Shown piece after piece: positions 17,179 through 26,097 of a DNA stretch of 64,000 nucleotides. Numbering within the stretch: the first letter of the stretch is position 1; every line of letters starts with the position of its first letter. The stretch comes from Polyangium sp. y55x31. Lineage in GTDB: Bacteria > Myxococcota_A > Polyangia > Polyangiales > Polyangiaceae. The DNA lies in contig NZ_JARZHG010000006.1 in NCBI RefSeq assembly GCF_029946505.1, positions 62,001 through 126,000 on the forward strand, read 5' to 3'. The notes under the pieces are model-generated. The model worked only from the letters and a program-made list of their open reading frames with translations, had not been told where the DNA came from and ran no database searches. The translations under genes were made by a program, and so were the position numbers.

Positions 17179-17218
17179 CGGATCGCTTCGGGGTCCAACC
17201 ATTGGGCCTCAAATGAAG

Positions 17219-17257
17219 AATGGCCCGGCTGCTCCAGCCGGGCCATTCTCGTTTTTT
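17219..17257 (+). terminator. Strong rho-independent terminator closing the signalling cluster
   Basis: A perfect 12-base stem pairs AATGGCCCGGCT (17219-17230) with AGCCGGGCCATT (17236-17247) around a GCTCC loop. TCTCG and a run of six T follow. It lies 40 bases after the response-regulator stop, between convergent genes. Confidence 0.92.
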
Positions 17258-17294
17258 GCGCCCCGGGAGGGGACCGGGGCGCGCGCTCTCGTGT

Positions 17295-18590
17295 TTACTC
17301 CTCGGCGTCGGCGACGGCCTGCGCGACCACGCCCTCTTCCTTGCGCGGGGCGGGGCGCGCCGGGGACGGCTCATTCTGGTAGGCGCGGCGCGTGAGGCCG
17401 TAATCCGTGAAGGCCAGCATCACGAGCTCGCCGTCGCCCGTGTTCTGCGTCTGGTGGAGCGACCAGCGGGGCACGAAGACCGTATCGCCGGCCTTCACGT
17501 CGACGGTCGACTCGTTCACCTGCACGCGGCCGGTGCCCGCGGCGATGTGGAGGATCATCTCGTGGGCGTGCTTGTGCCGCTCGTTGAGCTTGCCGGGCGG
17601 GATGCGGACGATCCGGGTGTCGATGATCTCCGACTTGAAGGGGATTCGCTCGACGGCGACCTTCACGTTCTGGCGCTCGGTCTCGTTTTCGTAGAGCGGG
17701 GCGCCCTGCTGGCCGGAGGAGAAGCGGATCAGGCTGGGATCGGGGTACTGCGGGGCGAGGGAGCGGCGCGCCTGGATGCGGCTCAGGACGCCCTGGAGCT
17801 TCCGACCCTGGATGGCGTCGTAGAGGCTCTCGAAGAAGCGGTGGCGCAGGCTCAGCGCGTAATTCATCGACGACAGGCACGTGTTGTACCAGTCGGGCGT
17901 GTGCATGTAGGACAGCATCATGTCCTCGAGCGTCGCCGCGTGCTCGTCGTCGCAGCCGATGTGAATGCGGAAGAAGGTCAGGAACTCCTCGGGGATCCCG
18001 GCCTTGAGCATGCCCTCGACCATGATCGTATACATCCGCGAGACGATGCCCTCGGTGCCGAGCGACAGGAACGAGGAGCCCGCGGCGGGGTGGGAACGCA
18101 GGCAAAAATCGAGGAATTCACGAACGAAGAAGCGCGTGGCGTCGAGGTAGTCGGTCTTATCGATGTCGATTTCGAGTCCATCGCGGAGGAACTTGCGGAA
18201 GATCTCGGCGTGGCGTTTGTCCGTCTCCTGACCGCCGCCCTCCTCCCAGAGGTTCTCCGACAGCCGGGCGCGATGGTAATCGTTGTCCGCGTTCGCCATC
18301 AGCGCGGCGAGATATCGCGTGAAGTTCCGGTTGTAGAGGTAGTACTGACCGAAAAAGAACTGAAAATCGGCCTTCGTCAGGTGGCCGGCGGTGCAGGCCT
18401 TGAAGAAGCGGTTCCGCCAGAACGGGTGCTCGGCCTGGGCCTGCTTGAGGTTGTGCAGCGCCGCCTCGGCGCCTTTCCGGTCGGGGTTGTTCGACCCCTC
18501 TGGCGTCATCACGAAGGCCGGCGCGCGCGACGAGGGCGGCATGGCATCCCAGCCCACATTATTGCTATCATGCTTCGCCTCTCCGGACAT
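17295..18590 (-). CDS. Heme-oxygenase-like diiron oxygenase (HDO) fused to a cupin
   Basis: The 431-residue protein joins two metal-site folds. Residues 50-265 form a heme-oxygenase-like all-helical domain with candidate diiron ligands Glu117, His127, Glu180, His210, Asp214 and His217. The spacing of these six (10, 30 from Glu180 to His210, then 4 and 3) matches, as I remember it, the ligand spacing of SznF, the enzyme making the N-nitroso group of streptozotocin. SznF's seventh ligand, Glu189, has no obvious counterpart. Residues 310-400 are a cupin with RHKHAHE and a later His379. This order also matches the last two domains of SznF, whose extra N-terminal domain is shorter or absent here. 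GAGGAGAAG precedes the ATG. The substrate is unknown; N-oxidation is only a hypothesis. Confidence 0.85.
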   Translation of the reverse strand: MSGEAKHDSNNVGWDAMPPSSRAPAFVMTPEGSNNPDRKGAEAALHNLKQAQAEHPFWRNRFFKACTAGHLTKADFQFFFGQYYLYNRNFTRYLAALMANADNDYHRARLSENLWEEGGGQETDKRHAEIFRKFLRDGLEIDIDKTDYLDATRFFVREFLDFCLRSHPAAGSSFLSLGTEGIVSRMYTIMVEGMLKAGIPEEFLTFFRIHIGCDDEHAATLEDMMLSYMHTPDWYNTCLSSMNYALSLRHRFFESLYDAIQGRKLQGVLSRIQARRSLAPQYPDPSLIRFSSGQQGAPLYENETERQNVKVAVERIPFKSEIIDTRIVRIPPGKLNERHKHAHEMILHIAAGTGRVQVNESTVDVKAGDTVFVPRWSLHQTQNTGDGELVMLAFTDYGLTRRAYQNEPSPARPAPRKEEGVVAQAVADAEE

Positions 18591-18933
18591 ACACTTCTCC
18601 TCGATCGGCCAGGGTTTGGCGCCGCAGCGTCGATACCCTCGCGCGCTGCGATGCGTCAGGCGACTCGCCCACCGAAACCGTGATCGGCTGGGACGAATGG
18701 ATAAGGTCGAATCTATACCGTTTCAGGTCGCGGAGCGAGGCGTTTCACGCCCTCCCACAGGAAATGGACGCTCACGCTGCGCGCAGGAATACCATCGAAT
18801 GCATGGGATCCCATTCTTTTCACTGACAACGCACAACTCCACGTATTCGCCAGCGACCTGGCGAGAAAAACCGGTGTGGTGTGCGTGGAACGTGAGATTC
18901 GTGCCCGCGCGGGTCGGAGCACGATTCTGGCAT
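18591..18933. other. Intergenic region with a palindrome and small hairpins
   Basis: No gene is supported in these 343 bases, which lie downstream of an unrecognised minus-strand gene and upstream of the HDO-cupin gene on the same strand. Visible structure: the 12-base palindrome ATGGGATCCCAT (18803-18814), a perfect hairpin TCGCCAG/CTGGCGA with a 4-base loop (18847-18864), and a weaker TCGTGC/GCACGA stem further right. The hairpins have no good T run on the minus strand. The palindrome is a possible operator for the HDO-cupin gene. Confidence 0.4.
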
Positions 18934-19557
18934 TCAGACGGGGCGCTGCGCGGCGAGCGTGGCGTCGGCGCGTGAGAGCTTCGCGTTCGTTCGCGATTTG
19001 TTGTCGACGACGCTGACGACGTGAATGCCCTGCGGCGTCATCGACAAGGACACCATGCACACCATCGTCGCCGTGAGCCCCTCCCCCGCCACGGCGACGA
19101 GCGATCCGGGCCTGCAATCCGCCGCCGAAGGGCGGATGCGGCTGCCGAGCGGCGTGTCACGGAACGTGCGCACGACGTGCACCAGATCGGCGGCCGTGCC
19201 GAGCACGACGATCGGGCCCTTGGGCTCGAACTCGGCGAGCCATCCAGGACCGAAGGGCTCGACCACGCGCGCCGGCGGCAAGCGGCGCAGGAGCATCGTG
19301 TTCGCCTGCACGACGAGCCTGTCGACGATGCGACCGTCGGCCGAGCCGCGCCACTTTTCGAGCGTCTCCTCGACGGGCTTGCCGGGTTCGAGGCGGATGA
19401 GGCGACGATCGATGACGCCACCGAGCGTGGCCGCGCCCGAGTGCTCGACGATCTCCACGGTGCCGAGCTGGCTCCACGCCGTGCGCGTTTGAAGCGCGCG
19501 CGCGAGCTCCTCGGTCCAGGCGAGGGCGGTGGGTTCGAGGTCCGTGGCGTTCGTCAT
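18934..19557 (-). CDS. Unrecognised 207-residue protein
   Basis: I do not recognise this family. The chosen start is ATG at 19557 (MTNATDLEPTALAWTEEL); the open frame continues upstream without a better start. The 207-residue soluble product has alternating strands and helices, with LGTVEIVEHSGAATLGGVI, DGRIVDRLVVQANTMLLRRL, PKGPIVVLGTAADLVHVVRT and a C-terminal strand MTPQGIHVVSVVDNKSRTN. The length and layout suggest a compact alpha/beta domain, but no catalytic motif stands out. It is divergent from the ABC-F gene, with about 104 bases between, and points toward the HDO-cupin gene on the same strand, 343 bases away. Confidence 0.72.
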   Translation of the reverse strand: MTNATDLEPTALAWTEELARALQTRTAWSQLGTVEIVEHSGAATLGGVIDRRLIRLEPGKPVEETLEKWRGSADGRIVDRLVVQANTMLLRRLPPARVVEPFGPGWLAEFEPKGPIVVLGTAADLVHVVRTFRDTPLGSRIRPSAADCRPGSLVAVAGEGLTATMVCMVSLSMTPQGIHVVSVVDNKSRTNAKLSRADATLAAQRPV

Positions 19558-19661
19558 CAGGGCACATCCTATCCAGGTTCGGGGCGGATGGCGCGAGGTT
19601 CCGGCGTCCCCCGGGGCCGGATGTCGGGTGCCTCCCGCCTTACATGCTAAGACTGCCGGCC

Positions 19662-21677
19662 ATGACCGTCCTTCAGGTCTCCGGACTCGGCTTCGGGTAC
19701 GGCGCAAATCAGCTCTTTCAGGGGGTGACGTTTTCGCTCGCCCCGGGGGAGCGGGCCGCGCTCGTGGCGCCGAACGGCGCGGGCAAGTCCACGCTTTTGC
19801 GCCTGATCGCGCGGGAGCTCGTCCCGGACGCTGGCTCGGTGGTGATCAAGCGGGGGACGCGGGTCGCGTACGTCCGGCAGTCGCACGAGCTGCCGAAGGT
19901 CGGGACGGTGCTCGAAGCGTTCCTGTCGGGGTTCGACGAGCTGCTCTCCTTGCGAAAAGAGCTCGACGAGGCGTCCCACGCGGCCGCGAGCGGGACGAAA
20001 CAAGCGCTCGATCGGCTGGCGAACGCGACGGACAAGTACCACCTGGCCGGCGGCGACGCGCTCGAGCGGCGGGTGGAAATGCTCGCGGCGCACCTCGGCT
20101 TTTCGCACGAGGACATGGGCCGCGCGCTCGGGAGCCTCTCCGGCGGGGAGCGAGGGCGGCTGCACCTCGGCGTGGCGCTCGCGAACACGCCGGATCTGAT
20201 CCTGCTCGACGAGCCGACGAACCACCTCGACATCGAGACGATCGCGTGGCTCGAGCGGCACCTGACGACGCTGCCGAGCGCGATGCTCGTGGTCTCGCAC
20301 GATCGCGCGTTCCTCGACGCGCTCTGCCCGATCACGATGGAGCTCGGGCGCCGGAGTTTTCGGGTCTATCCGCTCGCGTACTCGCGGTACGCGGAGGCGC
20401 GGGAGGAGGATCTCGAGCGGGAGCGCGAGCTCGCGGAGCGGCAGGAAGCGTTCGTCGCGAAGACCGAGGAGTTCATCCGGCGGAACATCGCGGGGCAGAA
20501 GACGAAGCAGGCGCAGAGCCGGCGGAAGATGCTCGACAAGATGGAGACCCTCGACCGGCCCGAGGACGTGTGGGCGCGGGCGGAGAAGGTCGCATTCCGC
20601 TTCGTGCAGGCGCCGCGGAGCGGGGACATCGTGCTCGACGCGCGCGGGCTTTCGGCGGAGCGAGGCGGGCGGCAGCTCTTTTCGGGTTTCGATTTGCTGG
20701 TGCGTCGCGGGGAGCGGATCGGGATCCTCGGGCCGAATGGGTGTGGCAAGTCGACGCTCCTGAAGATCCTCGCGGGTCGCGGCGCGGAGGAGGATCTGGG
20801 CGAGGTCAAGCGCGGGACGAACCTATGCGAGGGGTACTTCGATCAGCACCTCGGCTCGCTCGATCCGAACAAGACCGCGGTCGAGGAGATCCGCAGCGTG
20901 CGCGGCGACATGAACGTGGACGCCGCGCGGCAGTACCTCGCGCGGTTCCGGTTCTATGGCGACGACACGCTGCGCAAGGTGGAAGGTTTCTCCGGCGGCG
21001 AGCGGAGCCGGCTCGCGCTGGCCAAACTCCTGCTCGAGCCGCGCAATCTGCTCTTCCTCGACGAGCCGACGAACCACCTCGACATCCCGGCGGCCGAGAT
21101 CCTCGAAGAGGCGCTCGCGAGCTTCGAGGGCTCGGTGCTGCTCGTGTCGCACGATCGCCGCTTCCTCGACGCCGTGACCACGCGGATCTGCGCGTTCAAC
21201 GGCGGCAAGATCGAGCTCTTCCCCGGCGGATACCGCGACTTCCAGGCGAGTTTGTCCCGGCCAAACACCCCGCCCGACGAGGGAGAGGACGACGCGCGTG
21301 AGGACGAACGCGTGCAGGACGACGGGCGATCGAAGCGCGCGGTGAAGCGCAGCGCGTCGACGGTCGTGGCGCAGGTGAAGGGGCCGGAATCGCCGCTCGA
21401 CAAGAAGCGCGCATTCGAGGCGGAGAAGGCCGCGTCGCGGGCGCTCGAGCGCAAGCGCAAGCGCGTGAAGGAGCTCGAAGAGGAGATCGCGAAGGGCGAG
21501 GCCGAGCTCGGGCGCATGCGCGAGGTCTTGAAGCAGGACCCGGGCGGGGACTGGGAAAAACTCGCGAAGATGGTGTCCGAGGAGCAAGCGCTCGCGAAAC
21601 GCGTGGACACGGCGATGACGGAGTGGATGACGCTCGGCGAGGAGCTCGCGGCGGAAGACGTCGGGAGGACGGCGTGA
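19662..21677 (+). CDS. ABC-F family ATPase (duplicated ABC, no membrane domain)
   Basis: ABC-F proteins are soluble twin-ABC ATPases that act on the ribosome in translation or antibiotic protection. The 671-residue product has Walker A APNGAGKST and GPNGCGKST, signature motifs LSGGERGRL and FSGGERSRL, and Walker B LILLDEPTNHLD and LLFLDEPTNHLD. Between the cassettes is the expected charged linker (EDLERERELAERQEAFVAK). The C-terminus is a basic/acidic coiled coil (RALERKRKRVKELEEEI), as in Uup-like and EttA-like members. I placed the start at the second in-frame ATG (19662), where the canonical TVLQVSGLGF begins; an ATG at 19644 is possible. Its stop overlaps the next gene by four bases. Confidence 0.93.
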   Translation: MTVLQVSGLGFGYGANQLFQGVTFSLAPGERAALVAPNGAGKSTLLRLIARELVPDAGSVVIKRGTRVAYVRQSHELPKVGTVLEAFLSGFDELLSLRKELDEASHAAASGTKQALDRLANATDKYHLAGGDALERRVEMLAAHLGFSHEDMGRALGSLSGGERGRLHLGVALANTPDLILLDEPTNHLDIETIAWLERHLTTLPSAMLVVSHDRAFLDALCPITMELGRRSFRVYPLAYSRYAEAREEDLERERELAERQEAFVAKTEEFIRRNIAGQKTKQAQSRRKMLDKMETLDRPEDVWARAEKVAFRFVQAPRSGDIVLDARGLSAERGGRQLFSGFDLLVRRGERIGILGPNGCGKSTLLKILAGRGAEEDLGEVKRGTNLCEGYFDQHLGSLDPNKTAVEEIRSVRGDMNVDAARQYLARFRFYGDDTLRKVEGFSGGERSRLALAKLLLEPRNLLFLDEPTNHLDIPAAEILEEALASFEGSVLLVSHDRRFLDAVTTRICAFNGGKIELFPGGYRDFQASLSRPNTPPDEGEDDAREDERVQDDGRSKRAVKRSASTVVAQVKGPESPLDKKRAFEAEKAASRALERKRKRVKELEEEIAKGEAELGRMREVLKQDPGGDWEKLAKMVSEEQALAKRVDTAMTEWMTLGEELAAEDVGRTA

Positions 21678-22432
21678 GGCGCCTCGGCGTCGTGGCGATG
21701 ATCGCGCTCGTCACGCTGGCGAGCGCGGCCGCGTGCTCGACGAAGAAGGAAGACGACGGCACGACGCCGCTCGCGGCGACGGAGGAGCTGCCGGCGCTCG
21801 CGATCGGCGAGGACACGCCGAACCTCCTGCTCACCTGGATCGACGACAAGGGCGACATGCACGTCGAGCTCAAGCCCGCGGACGTGCCGGCGGAGGGTCG
21901 AGCGCTCGTGCGGGTCGTCGTGAGTGATCGCGAGGAGGGGACGAAGAACCTGTTTTACGTCGTCGATCTGACGAAGAAGCGCGAGGACGGGACGTACGCG
22001 GCGCGGACGATGACGCGGCGCGCGTGGGAGTCCGAGGTGGAGAAGCGACGCGGCGCATACCTCGCGAAGATCGCCCCGCCTCCGCCGCAGCCCTCGCCGA
22101 GCAGCGCACCCAGCGCGACGCAGGGGCCGAAAAAAGCAGACGAGCCGCCCGTCGTGACCTCGGATCTGACCGTGATCGTTTACGGCGCGGACTGGTGCAA
22201 ACCCTGTCACCAGGCGGAAGATTATTTGCGCTCCAAGGGAGTGCGCGTCGTGAAGAAGGACATCGAGGCGAGCCCCGAGGCGGCCTTGGAGATGCGCGAC
22301 AAGCTCGACAAGTCGGGCCAGCGCGGCGGCAGCATCCCGGTGATCGACATCCGCGGGCAGATCCTCGTGGGCTTCAGCACCCACGCCGTGGACCGCGCGC
22401 TCGCGAAGGCGTCCGCGGGCACGGCGCTCTGA
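21674..22432 (+). CDS. Lipoprotein with C-terminal glutaredoxin/thioredoxin-like domain
   Basis: The GTG at 21674 overlaps the ABC-F stop (GTGA) and is preceded by GGGAGG. The 252-residue product has a signal peptide with lipobox ending ASAAAC (Cys21) and an N-terminal beta-rich region of unknown role (LLLTWIDDKGDMHVELKP, LVRVVVSDREEG). A proline/serine linker at about 134-150 leads to a glutaredoxin-like domain: VIVYGADWCKPC with the redox pair Cys175/Cys178, and the cis-proline segment GSIPVIDIRG. It probably acts on thiols in the periplasm or outer-membrane inner leaflet. Overlap with ABC-F suggests co-expression but the roles look unrelated. Confidence 0.85.
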   Translation: MRRLGVVAMIALVTLASAAACSTKKEDDGTTPLAATEELPALAIGEDTPNLLLTWIDDKGDMHVELKPADVPAEGRALVRVVVSDREEGTKNLFYVVDLTKKREDGTYAARTMTRRAWESEVEKRRGAYLAKIAPPPPQPSPSSAPSATQGPKKADEPPVVTSDLTVIVYGADWCKPCHQAEDYLRSKGVRVVKKDIEASPEAALEMRDKLDKSGQRGGSIPVIDIRGQILVGFSTHAVDRALAKASAGTAL

Positions 22433-22561
22433 CAGCGGCGGAAGCCCAAGATCGTCGCTCTGCGCGTGCGCCCACGTTGCTCTCGCCAGGCGCAAGGCGT
22501 ATACGAGCGGCCCCCCCGCAAGCCGGACCCGAAAGCGCGGGGATTTCCAGGAGCAAACTCC

Positions 22562-23887
22562 ATGATCGACGTGCTCATGCCCCAGCTCGGTGAGAGCGTG
22601 GCCGAGGGGACGGTGACCAAGTGGCTCGTGCGTGTAGGCGACTTCGTGGCCCGGGAGCAGCCGCTCCTCGAGGTCGCGACGGACAAGGCCGACACCGAGG
22701 TCCCCGCGCCTGCTGCGGGGCTGGTCACCGAGATTTCTGCGCCCGTGGGAGCGGTGATCCCGAAGGGCGGGCTGCTCTGCCGCCTCGATGAGACGGCGAA
22801 GGCCGGCGCCGACGTGGCACGCCCCCCCGCGCCGGCCGAGCCGCAGGCGCCGAAAGAGACGAAGCCCGAGCCCACGGCGCAGCCGCTCGGCTCGCCCTCG
22901 ACGCGCAAGCTCGCGCGTGAAGAGGGCGTCGACCTGAACCAGGTGCAAGGCACGGGCGAGCGCGGGCGCATCACGCACGACGACGTGCGCCGCGTGGCGC
23001 ATGCCACTCCCCCGCCCGCGCCGGCTGCGCCTGCCGCGCCTCCGCCGGCCCCCGCGGCCGTGCCCGTTCAGCCCATCACGGCCGCGCCGGAGCTCGCGCA
23101 GCTCGTGCAGGCGGGCGGCGGGTTCGTCCCGCCGATCCCGGGCGTCGGCTACGGCGCGTACAAGGTGCCGCCGTACACGCCGCGCCCCGGCGACGAGGTG
23201 ATCCCGTTCTCGCGCCGCCGCCGCATCACGGCCGATCACATGGCGTACTCGAAGATCACGTCGCCGCACGTGGTCACGGTGGCCGAGGTCGATCTGCAGG
23301 CGACCACGAAGCTGCGCGATCAGCACAAGGATCGCTTCAAGAAGGAGGGCGTGCCCCTCACGTTCCTCGCCTTCATCTGCGCCGCGACGGTCCGGGCGCT
23401 GCGCGAGCACCCGCATCTCAACGCGCGCGTGCTCGACAACTCCTTCGTCGTGCTCAAGGAGATCAACCTGGGCGTGGCGGTCGAGACGCCAGGCGGTCTC
23501 CTCGTGCCGAGCATCAAGCACGCCGATCAGCTCTCGCTGCGCGGCGTCGCGGCGCAGATTGACGAGCTCGCGACGCGCGCGCGGGCGGGCAAGACCACCG
23601 CGGACGACCTCGCCGGCACGACGTTCACGGTGTCGAACCCCGGCCTCAAGGGCAACCTCTTCGGCGGCGCGATCATCTCGCAGCCGAACGTGGGCATTCT
23701 GCGCATGGGCGAGATCAAGAAGCGGCCCGTCGTCGTGACGCGCGACGGCGAAGACGTGATCGCCATCCACCCCGTGATGTACATGGCGCTCTCGTACGAT
23801 CACCGGATCGTCGACGGCGTGCTGGCGAACTCGTTCCTCTGGCGCATCGCGGATCTGCTGAGCCGCGGGGAGTTCGAAGTCGGATGA
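22562..23887 (+). CDS. Dihydrolipoamide acyltransferase (E2) of a 2-oxoacid dehydrogenase complex
   Basis: E2 transfers acyl groups from its lipoyl arm to CoA. The 441-residue protein has one lipoyl domain (residues 1-76) with the modified Lys42 in ATDKADTEV, a peripheral-subunit-binding domain (about 110-145, STRKLAREEGVDLNQVQGTG), alanine/proline linkers, and a catalytic domain from about 215. The catalytic SYDHRIVDG (His414, Asp418) ends it. The ATG follows CCAGGAG. The lipoyl motif DKADTEV and the catalytic core are nearest, in my judgement, to the 2-oxoglutarate or branched-chain E2 group; I cannot choose between them and no E1 or E3 gene is here. Its stop overlaps glyA (ATGA). Confidence 0.93.
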   Translation: MIDVLMPQLGESVAEGTVTKWLVRVGDFVAREQPLLEVATDKADTEVPAPAAGLVTEISAPVGAVIPKGGLLCRLDETAKAGADVARPPAPAEPQAPKETKPEPTAQPLGSPSTRKLAREEGVDLNQVQGTGERGRITHDDVRRVAHATPPPAPAAPAAPPPAPAAVPVQPITAAPELAQLVQAGGGFVPPIPGVGYGAYKVPPYTPRPGDEVIPFSRRRRITADHMAYSKITSPHVVTVAEVDLQATTKLRDQHKDRFKKEGVPLTFLAFICAATVRALREHPHLNARVLDNSFVVLKEINLGVAVETPGGLLVPSIKHADQLSLRGVAAQIDELATRARAGKTTADDLAGTTFTVSNPGLKGNLFGGAIISQPNVGILRMGEIKKRPVVVTRDGEDVIAIHPVMYMALSYDHRIVDGVLANSFLWRIADLLSRGEFEVG

Positions 23888-25155
23888 CCGTCACGAGCAA
23901 ACCCGAGGGCCATCGCCCGCTGTCCGAGGTCGATCCCGAGATCGCCGAGCTCATCCGCCGCGAGGAGCGCGCGGAGGCCGATACGATCCGGCTCATCGCG
24001 AGCGAGAACTACGTCTCGCGCGCGGTGCTCGAGGCGACGGGGTCGGTCCTGACGAACAAGTACTCGGAGGGCTACCCGCACAAGCGGTACTACGAAGGCC
24101 AGCAGCAGATCGACGAGGTCGAGGAGCTGGCCAAGAACCGCATGAAGCAGGTCTTCGGGGCCGAACACGTCAACGTGCAGCCCTACTCGGGCAGCCCCGC
24201 GAACCTCGCCGTCTACCTCGCGTTCGTGAAGCCCGGCGAGACGATCATGGGCCTCGGCCTGCCCGCGGGCGGGCACCTGACGCACGGCTGGAACGTCAGC
24301 ATCACGGGCAAGTTCTTCACGAGCGTGCCCTACGGCGTGCGCGCGGACGATCACCGCATCGATATGGACCAGGTGCGCGAGCTCGCGAGGCAGCACCGGC
24401 CCAAGCTCATCTGGTGCGGCACGACGGCCTACCCGCGTACGCTCGACTTCCCCGCGTTCCGCGCCATCGCGGACGAGGTGGGCGCGATCCTCGCGGCCGA
24501 CATCGCGCACATCGCGGGCCTCGTCGCGGGCGGGATGCATCCGTCGCCGATCGGGATCGCGGACGTCGTGACGATGACGACGCACAAGACGTTCCGTGGC
24601 CCGCGTGGCGCGGCGATCCTGTGCAAGGCCGAGCACGCCGCGGCGATCGATCGCGCGGTGTTCCCCGGCCTGCAGGGCGGCCCGCACAACCACACGACGG
24701 CCGCGATCGCGGTCGCCGCGCGCGAGGCGATGGAGCCGTCGTTCAAGCAGTACGCGGCGCGCGTGGTGGAGAACGCGCGCGTCCTCGGCGAAGCGCTCGT
24801 GGCGAAGGGCTTCCGGCTCATCACGGGCGGCACGGACAACCACCTCCTGCTCGTCGACATGACGCCGAAGAACATCGGCGGAAAGCCCTACGCGAAGGCG
24901 CTCGATCGCGCGGGGCTCGTCGGCAACTACAACGCGATCCCGAACGATCCGCGCAAGCCCATGGATCCGTCGGGCCTGCGCATCGGCACGCCGTCGATCT
25001 CGTCGCGCGGCATGGGCCCGAAGGAGATGGAGCGCATCGCGGGCTGGATGGCCGAGGTCGCCGACCATCCGCAAGACGAGGCGCGCATCACGCGTATCGC
25101 CGGCGAGGTGAAGGAGCTCTGCCAGAGCTTCCCCGCGCCCGGCATTCTCTCCTGA
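23884..25155 (+). CDS. glyA: Serine hydroxymethyltransferase
   Basis: GlyA is a PLP enzyme that interconverts serine and glycine and charges tetrahydrofolate with a one-carbon unit. The 423-residue length is normal. Conserved segments include LIASENYVSRAVLEATGS, TNKYSEGYPHKRYY, VNVQPYSGSPANLAVYLAF, the PLP lysine Lys235 in MTTHKTFRGPRG, and FPGLQGGPHNH. The ATG at 23884 overlaps the E2 stop by four bases. A long terminator-like hairpin follows the gene. Pairing with a lipoyl-dependent E2 could reflect shared one-carbon or acyl-CoA metabolism, but this is speculative. Confidence 0.98.
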   Translation: MTVTSKPEGHRPLSEVDPEIAELIRREERAEADTIRLIASENYVSRAVLEATGSVLTNKYSEGYPHKRYYEGQQQIDEVEELAKNRMKQVFGAEHVNVQPYSGSPANLAVYLAFVKPGETIMGLGLPAGGHLTHGWNVSITGKFFTSVPYGVRADDHRIDMDQVRELARQHRPKLIWCGTTAYPRTLDFPAFRAIADEVGAILAADIAHIAGLVAGGMHPSPIGIADVVTMTTHKTFRGPRGAAILCKAEHAAAIDRAVFPGLQGGPHNHTTAAIAVAAREAMEPSFKQYAARVVENARVLGEALVAKGFRLITGGTDNHLLLVDMTPKNIGGKPYAKALDRAGLVGNYNAIPNDPRKPMDPSGLRIGTPSISSRGMGPKEMERIAGWMAEVADHPQDEARITRIAGEVKELCQSFPAPGILS

Positions 25156-25177
25156 AGCAGAGCCGCACAAAAAGCCG

Positions 25178-25221
25178 CGGGGGCGCCGCTCGATTCGCCG
25201 AGCCGCGCCCCCGTCGTCTTT
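25178..25221. terminator. Hairpin terminator between convergent glyA and lipoprotein gene
   Basis: A 15-base stem, CGGGGGCGCCGCTCG (25178-25192) with CGAGCCGCGCCCCCG (25199-25213), has a single mismatch and a 6-base loop. On the plus strand TCGTCTTT follows. On the minus strand the following bases are TGGCTTTTTG-like, so it may work in both directions. Confidence 0.7.
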
Positions 25222-25251
25222 CGTCGCGCCTCCTCCGAGGCGCACGTCACT

Positions 25252-26097
25252 TCACTTCGAGTAAAGCTGCGCCGCGATGACGCCCGCTCCACGCGTCGCC
25301 TTGATGACGTACTTGGCCTGGCCCGCCATCGGCCACGGCCACTTGTAGCAATTGCCGCCGCCGCCGAGCGAGGCCTGCTGGCCGCTGCCGCTGTCCTGCG
25401 CGAGGACCGGGCTCATGCCGGGCACGGGCGTGGTGGCGACGAGCTGGATGTCGACCTCGCTCGGCCCCGCGCCGACGGCGAGCACCGTGTAGCACTTGCC
25501 CGGCTGGAGGTTGACGGGCTCCTCGAGGATGCTGCCCTCGGAGAAGTTGCCCGCGGCGACGTTGCCGTCGCGCTGCATGCCCGGGGCCGACTGCTGGGCG
25601 AACGCCGTGAGCGGCAAGGTGGCGGCGCCGGCGAGGTTCGGGTCGATGCGCTGCGCCTGCGCTCCGCTGCTCGTCTGGGTCGTACCGCCCGTCGTCGTGG
25701 TGCCGCCCGGGGCGGGGAAGCCGGGGATCGACGGGAACTGGAAGCCGCCCGGCTGCTGCGTCGTGCCCTGCGGGGCCGGCTGCTGCTGAGGCGCCGGCTG
25801 CTGCTGCGGGTACGGCTGCTGCTGCGGGTACGGCTGCTGCTGCGGGTACGGCTGCTGCTGCGGGTACTGGCCCTGCGGGTACTGCTGCTGCGGGTACTGA
25901 CCCTGCGGGTACTGCCCCTGCGGGTACTGCCCCTGCGGGTATTGCCCCTGCGGGTACTGCCCCTGCGGGTACTGCTGGTAGGGGTTCTGCTGATTGGCGG
26001 CCGTCTGGGCCGGCTGAGAGTCGTCGGACTTCTCGCAGCCGGTCGCAAGCGCGAGCGCGACGAGCAGCGCGGACGAGATGATGATCGTTCGATTCAA
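25252..26097 (-). CDS. Lipoprotein with PQGQY/PYPQQQ repeats and a CYxWPWP domain
   Basis: The TTG start at 26097 is supported by GAGGAGG six bases upstream. The 281-residue product has a signal peptide with lipobox ALATGC (Cys17). A low-complexity region of about 80 residues follows, built of YPQGQ repeats and then PYPQQQ repeats. The last 140 or so residues form a folded domain: LQPGKCYTVLAVGAGPSEVD, ASLGGGGNCYKWPWP, then IKATRGAGVIAAQLYSK. The same domain is found in the lipoprotein encoded at 26724-27341, so the two are paralogues with different linkers. The likely location is the outer membrane or cell surface. I do not know the family's function. Confidence 0.83.
   Translation of the reverse strand: MNRTIIISSALLVALALATGCEKSDDSQPAQTAANQQNPYQQYPQGQYPQGQYPQGQYPQGQYPQGQYPQQQYPQGQYPQQQPYPQQQPYPQQQPYPQQQPAPQQQPAPQGTTQQPGGFQFPSIPGFPAPGGTTTTGGTTQTSSGAQAQRIDPNLAGAATLPLTAFAQQSAPGMQRDGNVAAGNFSEGSILEEPVNLQPGKCYTVLAVGAGPSEVDIQLVATTPVPGMSPVLAQDSGSGQQASLGGGGNCYKWPWPMAGQAKYVIKATRGAGVIAAQLYSK
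25790..25985. repeat. Coding tandem repeat, 15- and 18-base units
   Basis: The DNA for the lipoprotein linker is made of near-identical short units: CTGCGGGTACTGCCC-type 15-mers (one YPQGQ each) to the right and 18-base units built around GCTGCTGCGGGTACG (one PYPQQQ each) to the left. The near-identity at the DNA level, beyond what the protein needs, suggests recent expansion by slippage, so copy number may differ between strains. Confidence 0.85.
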
